Source: Xanthobacteraceae bacterium (GTDB taxonomy: Bacteria; Pseudomonadota; Alphaproteobacteria; Rhizobiales; Xanthobacteraceae). Taken from it: 6,549 nucleotides of DNA. Shown piece after piece: positions 5,818 through 6,549 of the stretch (positions are counted from its first letter, which is position 1; each line of letters begins with the position of its first letter). A model generated the notes under the pieces. That model had not been told where the DNA came from. It saw nothing but the letters and a program-made list of their open reading frames with translations, and ran no database searches. The DNA lies in contig JASHRR010000152.1 in NCBI GenBank assembly GCA_030037185.1, forward strand, positions 1 to 6,549, in the 5' to 3' direction. Made by a program: the position numbers and the translations under genes.

Positions 5818-5982
5818 CGCCGTCGTGATCACGTGCTTGCTTTCAGCGTCGGCTTTTTCGTGACGAGGCCTTCAATGAATCCGGGCATGGTTCTCAAGAA
5901 AGCGGCGGTCTTGCGCTTCTTCAAGAAACTTAGCCTTCGAGTCCTCGGGCGCGACGAAGCTGTCAATCGGTATGTTTTGCAT
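5818..5982 (-). pseudogene. Antibiotic biosynthesis monooxygenase (ABM/YgiN-like) domain protein, N-terminal fragment
   Basis: The minus strand has AAAAGGAG, then ATG at 5991-5989 and a better spaced ATG at 5982-5980 (nine bases after GGAG). It reads MQNIPIDSFVAPEDSKAKFL, then EEAQDRRFLE; after a frameshift near 5890-5896, TMPGFIEGLVT; after a second at the five-T run 5855-5859, EKADAESKHVITTA. The F-x-VP-x-(E/D)...F-L-x-T-x-PGF-x-EG...ESxxxVITTA pattern is that of ABM ferredoxin-like monooxygenases, including quinol monooxygenases. Roughly the first half of the ~100-residue family length is present. Homology then stops and the sequence runs into the leader of the small ORF. It lies in the same orientation just upstream of the hydroquinone reductase, consistent with a former quinone-metabolism operon. 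Confidence 0.7.
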
Positions 5983-6129
5983 GTTGCTCATCTCCTTTTC
6001 GCCTCACGGGCTGTTCTTCGCAGCGTTTAGGGTAAAGTTCGGGCCCGACGTCGCAAGTCTATCTGTGTGGTGCGACGGCCGGGCGGGGCGGCACCTTGCC
6101 TCCATCGACAAGGTAGATGGCGGATGTTA

Positions 6130-6240
6130 GCCCCTGTCCTTGCTGCAAACGGTGTGCTCACATTCGCGACATCGTCGTTCTCGCTGACCAGGTCCGGTTG
6201 CAGGTGATGAGCGCCTCGCCGCCGTTTTCGGCGCTAACAT
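6130..6240 (-). pseudogene. NAD(P)H-dependent FMN reductase, C-terminal scrap, copy C
   Basis: The minus strand reads NGGEALITC, then after one lost base PDLVSENDDVANVSTPF. Over about 45 bases it is close to copy A: both share GGCCTGGTCAGC/GGACCTGGTCAGC-type context and GAGAACGACGA or its one-base variant. Copies A and C carry different one-base deletions in the same FKPDLV region; together they restore the ancestral F-K-P-D-L-V-S-E-N-D. It has no start, no flavin loop and no C-terminal helix, so only a fragment remains. Confidence 0.55.
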
Positions 6241-6260
6241 ACGCCGAAGGACCGCTTCCA

Positions 6261-6292
6261 TTATCCACACACTCCCGAATGGACTGTGTGGA
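6261..6292. repeat. Inverted repeat TCCACACA/TGTGTGGA with a DnaA-box-like 9-mer
   Basis: Eight-base arms at 6264-6271 and 6285-6292 match perfectly around a 13-base spacer. The left arm overlaps TTATCCACA (6261-6269), which equals the consensus DnaA box. A single box is not an origin, and no iterons or AT-rich unwinding region accompany it. It could be an operator or a weak hairpin; there is no U-tract on either strand. Confidence 0.35.
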
Positions 6293-6496
6293 CGGAATGA
6301 AAAGTCATCGTGGGCGTCCCGAAGCGCGCTTTCGTTGCAGCCAATGGCCGCCAGGTGACGATGCACCTGATGCGATCCCTCCCGGCCGGCCACAGGCGGC
6401 GATCCGAGCGGCGAGCGTCTGGCCAATAAAGCGCGCAGCAGTTCCCGGGACCTCGACGGCTCCGCGGATGCACGCTCTATCACGCGAGCGGGTCCG
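6293..6496. other. Short stretch with no recognised gene
   Basis: Open frames occur on both strands but show no family motif. One minus-strand frame reads FIGQTLAARIAACGRPGG, which has a vaguely enzyme-like composition but cannot be assigned. It is probably further decayed sequence between copy C and whatever lies to the right. Confidence 0.35.
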
Positions 6497-6547
6497 TTAG
6501 ATTGAGGTAAGGACACGCTCAACGGTAAGTGCTACGATTTCGATCTC
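6497..6547 (-). CDS. Possible C-terminal end of a gene entering from the right
   Basis: One minus-strand frame is open from the window edge to a TAA at 6499-6497 and reads EIEIVALTVERVLTSI. The other two frames close within 10 codons, and the alternating hydrophobic pattern looks protein-like. With only 16 residues visible this may be chance; no family can be named. Confidence 0.2.
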   Translation of the reverse strand, partial: EIEIVALTVERVLTSI

Positions 6548-6549
6548 GG

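Noticed and set aside
6060..6118. Minus-strand SAIYLVDGGKVPP, resembling the end of a short-chain dehydrogenase
   Set aside because: Only a YxVDGG-like match of a few residues; too little to separate from chance.
1..6549. CRISPR array, tRNA, rRNA, toxin-antitoxin or phage defence system
   Set aside because: I saw no regularly spaced repeats, no tRNA-like cloverleaf sequence and no defence-type domains.

Overview
The window looks like a decayed catabolic or detoxification locus from a GC-rich proteobacterium. An alphaproteobacterium such as a Rhizobiales/Bradyrhizobium-type genome is my inference, based on GC-rich codon use, the IS1380-type insertion sequence and the gene families; nothing in the sequence fixes the species. 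Almost all recognisable coding sequence is on the minus strand. Only three full-length genes survive: two paralogous LysR-type regulators (1206-2132 and 2302-3270) and a glutathionyl-hydroquinone reductase of the YqjG/ECM4 type (4728-5681).

Left end (1-1205). The first 33 codons of an IS1380-family transposase run off the left edge, with a tight hairpin against its start codon. Next is a chimeric pseudogene: the start of a VOC (glyoxalase/extradiol-dioxygenase fold) protein at 994-~812 is joined, out of frame, to the C-terminal part of a thiamine-diphosphate (ThDP) enzyme at ~808-172. The ThDP part also carries a stop and two frameshifts. The gap at 995-1205 contains two small dyads.

Middle (1206-4727). 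The two LysR regulators lie in tandem, about 170 bp apart. Upstream of them is about 1.45 kb without an intact gene. Reading it frame by frame on the minus strand shows two tandem broken copies of an NAD(P)H-dependent FMN reductase (copy B at 3800-4065, copy A at 4256-4529). They share direct repeats at constant offsets of 456 and 595 nt, so copy B has lost about 139 nt relative to copy A.

Right end (4728-6549). The hydroquinone reductase is preceded by a 33-codon ORF with a strong ribosome binding site that overlaps its start, then by the 5' part of an antibiotic-biosynthesis-monooxygenase (ABM, YgiN-like) gene with two frameshifts. Beyond that is a third FMN-reductase scrap (copy C, 6130-6240), an inverted repeat containing a DnaA-box-like 9-mer, and possibly the tail of a gene entering from the right.

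Taken together, LysR regulators, flavin-dependent reductase, ABM quinol monooxygenase-like protein, hydroquinone reductase and VOC enzyme fit quinone/electrophile or aromatic-compound metabolism. Only the regulators and one enzyme remain intact. I do not see a new intact system. The unusual content is the layered remains of one: repeated FMN-reductase fragments on both sides of an intact reductase, and a deletion-made VOC::ThDP chimera.
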